Positions 56,306 to 64,000 of a stretch of DNA of 64,000 nucleotides are shown in pieces; positions within the stretch are counted from its first letter, which is position 1, and each line of letters starts with the position of its first letter. Location: the NCBI GenBank assembly GCA_965660145.1, contig CBFHYX010000004.1, positions 186,001 to 250,000 on the forward strand, read 5' to 3'. The translations under genes were made by a program, and so were the position numbers. Under the pieces are notes generated by a model. That model was not told where the DNA came from. It did not search any database and saw only the letters and a list, made by a program, of their open reading frames with translations. The DNA comes from JABURQ01 sp029243145. GTDB lineage: Bacteria > Planctomycetota > Planctomycetia > Planctomycetales > Planctomycetaceae.

Positions 56306-57550
56306 TTAAAATGGCACGGGTAGCAGAAAGGCGTGATGCTCAAAGAGTGCCAGTTTACCGTGTTCGCTGATATCTTGCGTAAAAAACAACAGAACTGTAA
56401 ACGCAAAAATTGCCGCAAAGCTCAATAGCCTCATGCTCCAGCGCAGCCACCAGCGAGAGCGAGGTTTGTCAGGACGCATGCCTCTTGAGTAGGCCCATCC
56501 GGTAATAATTCTCGCCGGATAGATGCTAATCAGATAGACTAATGTCGCGACCCACATCGCATCTTCGGGCAGCAACCGCACCTTCAGTAAATAGAGTGGT
56601 AGTGCCAGTGCGAAAGTCATAAGCACTGCCAGAAACGCGGCAATTGGAGCATGAGCCCAAATGCGACTGGCGACTTTTCGGTTCCCAATGGCCTTCCAGC
56701 GGTTCTCTGCGGCAACGTGAGATTGTAGGAAAGGCAACCAACCAAAGACAACGACCAGACAAAGACCCCCGATGATCGTCACGACAATGCGGACTCCTTC
56801 AGAACTATCGGCCGAGGCAAACAATAACGTTGGCGGGACCAACCAAAGCATCGCTCCCATGAAGCCTTTGAGCCCCAACAGAAAGTGATGCTTGAATCGG
56901 AATGTGTGCAAGTAGGATCGCAGGTGTCGCTCTGCCTGTTCCCAATACGAGCCGGCACGCATCTGATTTGAAAACCATAAGACATTTTTCAAGGGCCGAA
57001 AAAAGCAACCGAGAGACCCGCCCCGAGCCAGCGCGAACACTAAATGTAATCCCACTAAACTCGCCGCGATGTATGTGGCTCCTTGCAGGAAGAAATAACG
57101 ATTGCTGTCTGGACTGATGATTGCCACGTCGCCGGCAACTCCAGACAATAACCGTAATGGGAACATCCACAACCAGCAGCCAAGTACAATGGATCCAATA
57201 CGGGGAGCGACATCAATCAGATGGAACGCGTATCGCATCTTACCGGTTCTCGCAACACGAGCCTCCGCTTCCAATAAATAGCCCAGCACAAAAAAGTTGA
57301 CAATGGGGATCACGGCAAGAACCGCGAGTAACAAAATGAGACTCGCAACTCCGAAGGTATGTCGAATGATCCAGCCAATTGCGCGAATCGGCTTTCTGAA
57401 TGGATGTGGACAGTTCGTCAATTGTCCAAAGCCGTCATCATCCAGAAAAATATCAATTTCGGCAGGCTCCTCCGCAAAAATCGGGACCGACGCTTCCTCC
57501 TCGAACAGAGGAGCGTCTGAAGGTGTGGAAGGTAGAGAGGTCATGCTCAT
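56306..57550 (-). CDS. polytopic membrane protein of unknown function
   Basis: 414 residues from the ATG at 57548-57550, which has GGTGA six bases upstream; GTG at 57559 and ATG at 57544 are alternatives. An acidic N-terminal cytoplasmic segment (~1-45) precedes six to seven hydrophobic regions (FGVASLILLLAVLAVIPIVN, GSIVLGCWLWMFPLRLLSG, TYIAASLVGLHLVFALA, FMGAMLWLVPPTLLFASA, IVVTIIGGLCLVVVFGW, APIAAFLAVLMTFALALPL, LLSFAAIFAFTVLLFF). FVLGYLLEAEARVARTG after the first helix recalls the DUF4013 style of membrane proteins. I do not recognise a function. It ends 12 bases from the stop of the 1357-residue gene. Confidence 0.7.
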   Translation of the reverse strand: MSMTSLPSTPSDAPLFEEEASVPIFAEEPAEIDIFLDDDGFGQLTNCPHPFRKPIRAIGWIIRHTFGVASLILLLAVLAVIPIVNFFVLGYLLEAEARVARTGKMRYAFHLIDVAPRIGSIVLGCWLWMFPLRLLSGVAGDVAIISPDSNRYFFLQGATYIAASLVGLHLVFALARGGSLGCFFRPLKNVLWFSNQMRAGSYWEQAERHLRSYLHTFRFKHHFLLGLKGFMGAMLWLVPPTLLFASADSSEGVRIVVTIIGGLCLVVVFGWLPFLQSHVAAENRWKAIGNRKVASRIWAHAPIAAFLAVLMTFALALPLYLLKVRLLPEDAMWVATLVYLISIYPARIITGWAYSRGMRPDKPRSRWWLRWSMRLLSFAAIFAFTVLLFFTQDISEHGKLALFEHHAFLLPVPF

Positions 57551-57750
57551 GATTATCACCGGTTTGAGTCCCGGAACAATGTTTTTTCGGGAAGATTACC
57601 AATCATTACCTTTCCTTCAGAAATTTCGTTTCAGGTTTCTTTCCAAAATGCGCGAATCAGTTGAAACCGACACTCTTCAGATCGAGTAAACTGTTGTAAG
57701 GACTCTTTTCGATACGCTCAGACGTCCCGCTCTCACGAAGAATTAGCCCG

Positions 57751-59385
57751 ATGAAAAAACTTCGCATCATCCTGTCTCCTCTCATCGTCGTCCTGCTAAT
57801 TTCAATCATGATTGGCATGACCATTCGTCCGGGGGCCGATCCCGCTCCCTTACCCTCTTCCATTCCCGACGATGATGACTTTGGATCAATTGTCGATACC
57901 GTCAATGAGGAGTTACTGTTCCGTCGAGAATCTGCCGGACTGGATGAACTTCAGCGCGCCAGTGATCTCACCGTCCTCAGACGACTTTCTCTCTCGTTGC
58001 ACGGCACGATTCCTTCATTGGAAGAAATTCGCCAATTTGAAAGAGTTCAACAGACTGCTTCTGAATCGAAACCGGATCTGATCACTCGATGGACTGAGCG
58101 GCTTTTGACAGATAGTCGATTCTCTGATTATTTTGCGGAACGTCTGGCGCGCAGTCTTGTCGGAACAGATGGTGGACAGTTCGTTGTTTATCGGCGCGAC
58201 CGCTTTGTCGATTGGCTGGCTGAGCAATTGGAGTCGCATCGCCCGTGGCATGATATCACCCGCGATGTGATTGCCGATAAGGGGTTGTGGACCGGCAAGC
58301 CCGCCGTGAATTTTATTACTGCCGGAATCGCCGGTGATGACTTGGACCATGAGGAATTGACGGGGAAAACAGTCCGCGCGTTTTTAGGTCAAAGGATCGA
58401 TTGCGCTCAGTGTCACGATCACCCATTCGATGACTGGAAGCAATCTGACTTTGAAGGTCTCGCGGCGTTCTACGGACAAGTGAATTTGACACTCGTCGGT
58501 ATCGAAGACAAGTCTTCCCTCGAATACGAAGTTGAGGACCATCTCTCCCTGGAAACTAGGCAAGTTGCACCTGCCGTTCCTTTTGGTCTTGAATGGTTGC
58601 CCGAACAGGGATCTCGTCGCGAACAACTAGCAGGCTGGATCACGCATGCGGATAATCGCCGATTCAGTCGCGCAATCACAAATCGGATCTGGGCATTGAT
58701 GCTGGGAGCTCCGTATTACTCGAACATTTCGGTCGATGATATTCCCGATCCGCCTGAAAAAACTGATCTACTAGATCTGCTCGCTGACGATTTTCGGGAA
58801 CATAATTACGATTTGCGACGTTTGGTTCGGGTGATCACGGCAACCGACCTGTTCCGTGCATCATCGCAGTCTTCCGCCGAGACCGATCAGGAATATGCGA
58901 TTCACAAAGAGTATTGGGGAGTCTTTCCCATGACTCGCCTGAGGCCGGAACAACTGATTGGATCAATGCTGCAGTCCTCTTCGATCAAGACCATTGATCA
59001 AAACTCACATCTACTGTTTCGTACCATGCGATTCTTTCGCGAACAGGATTTTGTGCGTGACTACGGCGATCTTGGTCCCGATGAGCTCGACCGGCGCGCG
59101 GGGACTATTACGCAGGCGTTATTACGGATGAATGGAAATCTGACGAAAGAACTCATCGAAGCAAACCCGTTCAATTCGACGGGGCGAGTCGCCAATTTCT
59201 CCGACAATGATCGCGAGTGTATCGATAATAGTTATCTCGTCTGTTTAACACGACATCCTACTGCTGACGAGATGGCGTTCTTCGAGAATCAACTTGCGGA
59301 GCTGAAAGATCAGCAACGCACGCAAGCAGTTGTCGATCTCTATTGGAGTCTCTTTAACTCATTGGAGTTTTCATGGAACCACTGA
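57751..59385 (+). CDS. DUF1549/DUF1553 (PSCyt2/PSD1) protein
   Basis: 544 residues with an N-terminal signal anchor (LRIILSPLIVVLLISIMIGM). The DUF1549 half has LRRLSLSLHGTIPSLEEI near 75-92, FSDYFAERLARSLVG and the conserved CAQCHDHPFDDWKQ near 217-230, a CxxCH element that may bind haem or metal; the DUF1553 half has FSRAITNRIWALMLG near 307-321, LVRVITATDLFRAS and ELIEANPF. Such proteins pair with DUF1501 proteins in planctomycetes and are thought to act in extracellular polysaccharide or sulfate-ester breakdown, but no enzymatic activity is established to my knowledge. The stop overlaps the next gene by 13 bases. Confidence 0.9.
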   Translation: MKKLRIILSPLIVVLLISIMIGMTIRPGADPAPLPSSIPDDDDFGSIVDTVNEELLFRRESAGLDELQRASDLTVLRRLSLSLHGTIPSLEEIRQFERVQQTASESKPDLITRWTERLLTDSRFSDYFAERLARSLVGTDGGQFVVYRRDRFVDWLAEQLESHRPWHDITRDVIADKGLWTGKPAVNFITAGIAGDDLDHEELTGKTVRAFLGQRIDCAQCHDHPFDDWKQSDFEGLAAFYGQVNLTLVGIEDKSSLEYEVEDHLSLETRQVAPAVPFGLEWLPEQGSRREQLAGWITHADNRRFSRAITNRIWALMLGAPYYSNISVDDIPDPPEKTDLLDLLADDFREHNYDLRRLVRVITATDLFRASSQSSAETDQEYAIHKEYWGVFPMTRLRPEQLIGSMLQSSSIKTIDQNSHLLFRTMRFFREQDFVRDYGDLGPDELDRRAGTITQALLRMNGNLTKELIEANPFNSTGRVANFSDNDRECIDNSYLVCLTRHPTADEMAFFENQLAELKDQQRTQAVVDLYWSLFNSLEFSWNH

Positions 59386-60641
59386 ATTTGAACACCAGCG
59401 CCATGACACGCCGAGATACGTTTCGTCTCTCTGCCGGACTGGGGCTCTCCTTTCTGTTGCCGGCCATCGATCTTAAAGCTGCGGAAAAACGCGGGATCGA
59501 ACGTCAAAAGTCAGTGATTGTTGTCTGGCTAGCCGGTGGTCCCTCGCAACTGGAGACTTGGGATCCTCACCCCGGAACGAAAATTGGTGGTCCTACGCAG
59601 AGCCTCTCGACAAAAATACCCGGCATCGAGATTGCCTCTTTGTTTCCGCAAACTGCGGAGCAGATTCATCATCTTAACATCATTCGTTCACTCACCTCGA
59701 AAGAGGGTGACCACGAGCGTGGAACCTACATGTTGAAAACTGGTTATCGCCCAGATCCGACGACGTTCCACCCTTCTCTCGGTGCGATCATCACTCAGCA
59801 AGCTCCCAATAGTAATCTCGAAATACCGCAGCATGTTTCATTTGGGGATGGGCAGTGGCCAGCTCGTGGTGGCTATTTGGGAGACCAGTACGACGCGTTC
59901 CGCATTTACGATCCGGGTGACGGCGTTCATAACATGACGATGCGAGTCGATGAACCGCGTCAAAAACGTCGTTTGGGAAATCTTGAAGTCATCTCTCGTG
60001 CGTTTGAACCCAATCGTCGCCCCGCCGCCAATCAATCACTCCATCGAAAAACATTGGATGATGCGTTAACCATGATGTCGTCCGAGCAACTTGAAGCTTT
60101 CAAAACGGACGACGAACCCGAATCGCTCAAGAAGTCATACGGCGACTCGCGACTCGGTCGAGGTTGTCTGGTCGCTCGTCGATTGGTTGAGAGTGGTGTT
60201 CGTGCCATCGAAGTCTCTATGACCGGTTTCGATACTCATGCGAATAATTATGAAGGCATGCAGACTCAGGCAGAGATTCTCGATCCCGGACTTTCGACTT
60301 TGATTCGCGATCTCAAGGAACGCGATCTCCTCGATTCAACGGTGGTCATGTGCTTGGGAGAATTTGGTCGCACGCCGAATATTAATCCTCTCGATGGCCG
60401 CGACCATTGGCCAACCGGATTTTCGTGTCTGCTCGGTGGAGGTGGATTAAAAAGTGGTGTTGTGATTGGGGAAACCGACCCCAGCGGAGATCAGAAAGAC
60501 CCGAAAGGTCCTGTCCCCGTGGAGAATCTGTTTGCAACGATATTGCATCAGTTGGGAATCGACTACGAAAAAGAATTGATCACACCTATTGGCCGACCGA
60601 TGGCTCTTGCTCAAGGCGAACTGATTCAGCAATTGCTCTGA
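59373..60641 (+). CDS. DUF1501 protein, Tat-exported
   Basis: 422 residues from the ATG at 59373, overlapping the previous gene; the ATG at 59403 right before TRRDTFRLSAG is the other possible start. The Tat motif TRRDTFRLSAGLGLSFLLP is followed by IVVWLAGGPSQLETWDPHP, MTGFDTHANNYEG near residue 286 and LGEFGRTPNINPLDGRDHW near 326-344, hallmark elements of the DUF1501 (sulfatase/phosphatase-superfamily-like) family. Alignment with alkaline phosphatase-type metal sites (EFGRTP, GRDHW) suggests a phosphohydrolase-like fold. Export with the DUF1549 partner is expected; function is unknown. Confidence 0.9.
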   Translation: MEPLNLNTSAMTRRDTFRLSAGLGLSFLLPAIDLKAAEKRGIERQKSVIVVWLAGGPSQLETWDPHPGTKIGGPTQSLSTKIPGIEIASLFPQTAEQIHHLNIIRSLTSKEGDHERGTYMLKTGYRPDPTTFHPSLGAIITQQAPNSNLEIPQHVSFGDGQWPARGGYLGDQYDAFRIYDPGDGVHNMTMRVDEPRQKRRLGNLEVISRAFEPNRRPAANQSLHRKTLDDALTMMSSEQLEAFKTDDEPESLKKSYGDSRLGRGCLVARRLVESGVRAIEVSMTGFDTHANNYEGMQTQAEILDPGLSTLIRDLKERDLLDSTVVMCLGEFGRTPNINPLDGRDHWPTGFSCLLGGGGLKSGVVIGETDPSGDQKDPKGPVPVENLFATILHQLGIDYEKELITPIGRPMALAQGELIQQLL

Positions 60642-60655
60642 GCAAGATTCAGAGA

Positions 60656-60694
60656 CCGTTGAGTTCGCGGCTGGAACAGCCGCGAACTCAACGG
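60656..60694. terminator. long perfect inverted repeat between convergent genes
   Basis: CCGTTGAGTTCGCGGCTG (60656-60673) and CAGCCGCGAACTCAACGG (60677-60694) form an 18-base perfect stem with a GAA loop, 15 bases after the DUF1501 stop. No T tract follows on the plus strand. It is very stable and probably acts as a transcript end, barrier or mRNA 3' stabiliser. Confidence 0.75.
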
Positions 60695-60719
60695 AACATC
60701 ATGAAAATGCCCAACGCAT

Positions 60720-60751
60720 AAAAAAAGGCACGACCCTTTCGAGCCGTGCCT
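60720..60751 (-). terminator. rho-independent terminator of the minus-strand peptidase gene
   Basis: On the minus strand, AGGCACGGCTC-GAAA-GGGTCGTGCCT forms an 11-base stem (two G-U pairs) with a GAAA tetraloop (60726-60751 on the plus strand), followed by seven T residues (60720-60726 read as A on plus). It ends the gene at 60780. Confidence 0.9.
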
Positions 60752-60779
60752 CAAGTTCTCAGCCGTCAATCAGTGGTGA

Positions 60780-62681
60780 CTAAAAACGCCCATCCGAGAT
60801 GCTGTATCCGGGAGTTTGGGGTTGAGCCGAACGCTGAGCCATTTGAGCCAGTTCAGGTCGCGGTGCAAGTCTCAAAGCTGCCTGGATATCTTTATCCCCA
60901 GATTTTAACTGTCGACTTTCCAGTTTGAAGTCATCGACCAGCACATCAGGAGTCACGCCGGCTCCCGCCATTTCGCGGTCGTTTGGTGAGTAAAACTTGG
61001 CAGTCGTCAATCGTAAGGCTCCCGACACACTTTGCAGCGGGAAGTGCGTTTGCACGGTCCCTTTGCCGTAAGACTTTCGCCCCACGATCACACCACGTTG
61101 GTTTTCCTGGATCGCTGCTGCGAAGATTTCCGAAGCAGAAGCCGAGTTTTCATCGACCAGCACCACAAGTGGCACTTTCCAGGTTTGCGATCGCTTAGCC
61201 GATTCAGACATGTTGTCTTGGGCCAATCGTCCGCGAGTCGATACAATCACTCCTTGAGGCAAAAACTTGTCAGACAACTCAATTGCTGTGGTTAACAAGC
61301 CGCCAGGGTTTCCTCGCAGATCGAAGACTAGCGATTTCATTCCAGCGTTATGAAGTTTCCACAACGCGGCATCCATTTCAGCAGATGACTTTTCGGCAAA
61401 CTTGTCCAAGCGAACATAACCAACACCGTTTGACGAATCGAGCATCCGCACTTCGGAAACCGATTGGATTTCCACTCGACGCCGAATCATGCTGAGGGCG
61501 AAAGCTGGTCCTGTTGATCGTTTCAAGCCAAGGCTTAGTCGACTTCCTGAAGGGCCGCCGATCAAGTCAACAGCCTGACTGAACGACATTCCGCTCAGAG
61601 TCCGACCATCGATATTCACAATCACATCTCCTGCTTCCAGACCTGCTTCATGAGCCGGTCCGTTTGGCAGAACACGTTCAACAAGGATACCACCTTCTGT
61701 CGGCTTCACTTCCACACCGATCCCGACCACCGAATCTTCCACAGCGGAAGCGGAGGGGCCTTGTCGAACATCATCCGGCACGAAGGCTGAGTATTTATCG
61801 AGAGTATCCGTGGTTCCGAAGATGAACTCCATTGCCACAACTTCTGAGCGTAATCCCAAGTACTGACGAGCAACGCTCATTGACTGAGACATCACTTGCT
61901 CGGCATCCGAACGAGTTCGGACATTTGCCTGGCGAGACACTCCCACAATGGCCTGTTGGAATGTTTCGATTCCGGCGGCCGATAATCTCAGGCTGTTTGC
62001 CTGTTGAAAGTCCGTATTTTCTGCGGCAGCCGCCAGATTACCAAGGCTCTTTTCAACACGTTCGGCGTAACTGGTCGGTTTCATGTGACGTCGATCAACC
62101 ATGTCGCTGATTTCGCGATACAAGGTGACCGCGCGGTTCACATCGAGAGTCTGCATGAATCGCATCAACACTGGGTTGCTATATCGGAAGGAAATACTCT
62201 GTTGTTGCTTCTGAAGCTGTTCCACTTCGGGATCAACAACAGGCATACGATCTCGGTAAGGACTTGCCGGGGACGTCGGTGTGCTGACAGGAAAGTCAAA
62301 TCCACCATCTGAAGGGTTTGTCCGAATTGGGTAGTCCCGTGTTGGAGCGGGTTGATTGTATCGGTCTCGATTTGATCGATCCCGCGTTCGCTGCCTCCTT
62401 CCCGAGTCGAAATCCTGCGGAGACCAGCGGTCACCGAAGTCATCGTATGCGGGTGTTGTGCGAGAAGGGTAACGAGTGTGGTAGCCGTCATTGAGGTAAT
62501 CGGGAGTAGTCGCAGGTGATGTCGAGTTGTAGTTGCCGTTCAGTCCTGGGAAGGGAGTCGTTGAACCGTAAGGATCCTGGGCTTCCGCAGCGAAAGCAGC
62601 TCCCAGCACGACCAGAACAGCAAACATCCATCTTGTCCACACACCTGTATTTCGTCGGTTTGAAATTGAGGTCTTCATCAT
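60780..62681 (-). CDS. C-terminal processing peptidase (S41) with PDZ domain
   Basis: 633 residues. AAGGAG five bases before the ATG pair at 62676-62681 is a good ribosome site. Signal peptide (WMFAVLVVLGAAFAAEA). A Pro/Ser/Tyr/Arg-rich disordered region lies at 37-160, a helical region at 160-320, a PDZ domain at about 325-405 (VGIGVEVKPTEGGILVERV, AGLEAGDVIVNIDG) and the S41 catalytic domain after that: VFDLRGNPGGLL, and DENSASASEIFAAAI with the catalytic serine, then KSYGKGTVQ with the catalytic lysine. CtpA-like periplasmic processing or quality-control protease. It lies 100 bases after csrA on the same strand and its ribosome site overlaps a CsrA-like ACAAGGA. Confidence 0.93.
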   Translation of the reverse strand: MMKTSISNRRNTGVWTRWMFAVLVVLGAAFAAEAQDPYGSTTPFPGLNGNYNSTSPATTPDYLNDGYHTRYPSRTTPAYDDFGDRWSPQDFDSGRRQRTRDRSNRDRYNQPAPTRDYPIRTNPSDGGFDFPVSTPTSPASPYRDRMPVVDPEVEQLQKQQQSISFRYSNPVLMRFMQTLDVNRAVTLYREISDMVDRRHMKPTSYAERVEKSLGNLAAAAENTDFQQANSLRLSAAGIETFQQAIVGVSRQANVRTRSDAEQVMSQSMSVARQYLGLRSEVVAMEFIFGTTDTLDKYSAFVPDDVRQGPSASAVEDSVVGIGVEVKPTEGGILVERVLPNGPAHEAGLEAGDVIVNIDGRTLSGMSFSQAVDLIGGPSGSRLSLGLKRSTGPAFALSMIRRRVEIQSVSEVRMLDSSNGVGYVRLDKFAEKSSAEMDAALWKLHNAGMKSLVFDLRGNPGGLLTTAIELSDKFLPQGVIVSTRGRLAQDNMSESAKRSQTWKVPLVVLVDENSASASEIFAAAIQENQRGVIVGRKSYGKGTVQTHFPLQSVSGALRLTTAKFYSPNDREMAGAGVTPDVLVDDFKLESRQLKSGDKDIQAALRLAPRPELAQMAQRSAQPQTPGYSISDGRF

Positions 62682-62781
62682 TAAGTCTCCTTGTGTTTAG
62701 TTTCCGGCTTCTTTGCCGGATGATTTGAAAGTTGAAAAAGCTTGGGTTTTGTGAAACTAAAAATGTAACAGTGATTGAGAG

Positions 62782-63015
62782 TTAGACAGCTTGAGGCATC
62801 ATGATGAGGTCAGGGCGAAGCCCCGCTTCTTCTTCAGCACAGTCCTCGGCAGCCTGAATTTCCTCAAAAGGAGGCAACTCGGCACGAAGGACTCGAACAT
62901 TGCTAGGTGCTTCGATTCCAATTTTGATGGCCCCTTTTCCAGTCTTGATGACTTTGATCACAACGTCGTCACCGATTCGAATCATTTCGTTACGCTTCCG
63001 TGTGAGTACCAACAT
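62782..63015 (-). CDS. csrA: carbon storage regulator CsrA
   Basis: RNA-binding regulator that binds GGA motifs in mRNA leaders, blocking or changing translation. 77 residues; the core is MLVLTRKRNEMIRIGDDVVI with KIGIEAPSNVRVLRAEL, matching CsrA with the RNA-contact Arg residues (R6, R44-type) in place. The C-terminal ~25 residues (QAAEDCAEEEAGLRPDLIMM) are an acidic extension beyond the usual 60-70-residue protein. CAAGGAG lies eight bases before the ATG, so the ribosome site itself resembles a CsrA target and autoregulation is plausible. Upstream of, and probably co-transcribed with, the S41 peptidase gene. Confidence 0.95.
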   Translation of the reverse strand: MLVLTRKRNEMIRIGDDVVIKVIKTGKGAIKIGIEAPSNVRVLRAELPPFEEIQAAEDCAEEEAGLRPDLIMMPQAV

Positions 63016-63531
63016 ATTTCTGTCTCCTTGAAAATCATTTTGTTGTGGTTGTTTACGATGACAGTCAACTTGTGGTTCAAAAAAATCAAATCATTTTGTC
63101 ATCACATAGAAACAGTTAATACATCTGGTGTGCCAAAGAGACAACGAGCTGATAAATTATTTATTATTATACGTAAGCCTATGTTGTATAGTTGGATAAG
63201 TTGTTCGGAAGGATGTGCCGATTCTAAGGATGTTGTAATAGATACCAGGTATTGTCGAATTCAAGGGTGTCGCGATTGCAATCCTTGCTATACGAAGTGT
63301 TGTCATTATGATTTCCCGTTATTACAATTTGGGGGGGAATGCCGATTCTACAGGCACTTTTCGAGTACAAGACTCCCCGAGAGTGGGAGAGAGGCAAAAG
63401 GGAGACGCCAACGCGGGATTATGGGATTAGCTCGTATGCCTTGAATTCCCCGCCAAAACAACTAAACTCATCGATTCTCCCAAGATCACTAACCGGCCAA
63501 TGGCCGCCTCGAAATATCTGGAGTTTGAGAG
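63016..63531. other. 516-base AT-rich region before rpmB, with a Cys-rich frame
   Basis: Carries the csrA upstream region (minus strand) and the leader of rpmB. It is visibly more AT-rich than the neighbouring genes. On the plus strand, 63058-63444 is an open frame of 128 codons starting MTVNLWFKKIK. Between roughly codons 50 and 95 it has ten cysteines (e.g. CRIQGCRDCNPCYTKCCHYD). There is no ribosome site and no known family, so it is either a small Cys-rich protein or chance. An rpmB ribosome site GGAG lies at 63519-63522. Confidence 0.3.
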
Positions 63532-63792
63532 ATGTCACAACAGTGCAGTATTTGCGGCAAGAAACCGGGTCGCGGACACAAAAAAGAAGAGCGTGGAAAG
63601 CCAAAGTATCTTGGCGGTAACGGTCGTAAAACCACCGGGATTACGAAACGTCAGTTCAATCTGAATCTGCAAAGCATTCGTGTGCAAGATGGCGAAGAAG
63701 TTGTTCGCAAACGTGTGTGCGTAAGTTGCATTCGCAGCGGTAAGATTCAAAAGGCTGTGGTTCGTAAGCCTTTCACCGTTCCGAGTCACTGA
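63532..63792 (+). CDS. rpmB: 50S ribosomal protein L28, zinc-ribbon form
   Basis: 86 residues. L28 signature: SQQCSICGKKPGRGHKKEER at the start and KRQFNLNLQSIRVQDGEE in the middle. Two CxxC pairs, C5/C8 (CSIC) and C63/C66 (CVSC), mark the zinc-binding C+ version of L28 rather than the cysteine-less form. Typical length. Followed 51 bases later by gatC. Confidence 0.95.
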   Translation: MSQQCSICGKKPGRGHKKEERGKPKYLGGNGRKTTGITKRQFNLNLQSIRVQDGEEVVRKRVCVSCIRSGKIQKAVVRKPFTVPSH

Positions 63793-63843
63793 TCATCTCG
63801 AACCCCGAGATTCAAATCAGCGCCAAAGCTTGGGCCTTAACTC

Positions 63844-64000
63844 ATGCTGAGTGAAGACGATATCCGTAAAGTGGCCGAACTGGCCCGACTGAACCTCTCT
63901 GAACAGGAAGTCTCCGAACTTCGTCCGCAGCTCTCCAAACTTATTGACTATGTCGCAGTTTTGGAAGAGGTGGATACGGACGGGGTCGAGCCGATGGTTC
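63844..64000 (+). CDS. gatC: Asp-tRNA(Asn)/Glu-tRNA(Gln) amidotransferase subunit C, partial
   Basis: First 52 codons of a gene that runs off the window. MLSEDDIRKVAELARLNLS followed by EVSELRPQLSKLIDYV and LEEVDTDGVEPM is the standard GatC opening, a small subunit that holds GatA and GatB together for transamidation of misacylated tRNA. gatA would be expected next. Confidence 0.92.
   Translation, partial: MLSEDDIRKVAELARLNLSEQEVSELRPQLSKLIDYVAVLEEVDTDGVEPMV

Overview
This 64 kb window looks like chromosomal DNA from a planctomycete, probably order Planctomycetales. Lineage markers seen in the sequence: a formylglycine sulfatase; a DUF1549/DUF1553 protein coupled to a Tat-exported DUF1501 protein; a planctomycete-type double cytochrome c protein; a fused AroD-AroE enzyme; lipid A genes (lpxD, lpxI); a Ser/Thr kinase and a PP2C phosphatase; and an EF-G whose GTPase motifs resemble the mitochondrial/spirochaete-planctomycete type. 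GC looks moderate (about half) and codon use looks even. I saw no CRISPR array, insertion sequence, phage gene, rRNA or tRNA.

Layout. 1-7.4 kb: partial secreted protein, sulfatase, tyrS, CPBP protease-like gene, trpC, Nudix-like protein, Tat-signal protein of unknown function. 7.4-7.9 kb: non-coding stretch with a terminator, a decayed small reading frame and a 12-bp tandem repeat. 7.9-20.7 kb: larE, the cytochrome c protein, thiO-dtd, a CvpA-like membrane protein, a beta-lactamase-fold serine hydrolase, accA, a Ser/Thr kinase, a periplasmic adaptor-like protein and a cysteine-less redoxin. 20.8-27.7 kb: mutL, aroDE, aroK, prepilin peptidase, hisH, hisA. 28.3-38.3 kb: TIM-barrel isomerase, HTH-EIIA regulator, small membrane protein, alpha/beta hydrolase, bshB1-like deacetylase, PP2C, large membrane protein, aroH, lpxD-lpxI, FHA protein. 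38.7-44.1 kb: ppdK and fusA, each followed by a strong terminator; fusA has a long structured leader. 44.2-47.1 kb: small membrane ORF, DapA-like aldolase, and a CitG-like gene plus a PTPS-like gene that may serve pterin-type C1 cofactor synthesis. 47.2-51.8 kb: a three-gene MotA/TolQ/ExbB-ExbD-like operon. 52.2-57.6 kb: a 1357-residue orphan protein convergent with a multi-pass membrane protein. 57.8-64 kb: DUF1549-DUF1501 pair, csrA-ctpA, rpmB and the start of gatC.

The best candidate for an undescribed system is the 47.2-51.8 kb operon. It has one ExbB/TolQ-like channel subunit and two different ExbD-like partners. One partner keeps the transmembrane aspartate expected of a proton-driven rotor (D21); the aligned position in the other is alanine (A18). 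Both carry coiled coils and, by eye, copies of the same otherwise unrecognised periplasmic domain (one copy in one protein, two in the other). This suggests a proton-driven motor built on an asymmetric ExbD heterodimer. The divergent 1357-residue gene and its convergent membrane-protein neighbour are also unrecognised and may or may not be connected.

All calls come from reading the sequence and the translations. No database search, structure prediction or folding program was run, so family names rest on motifs and remembered family features.
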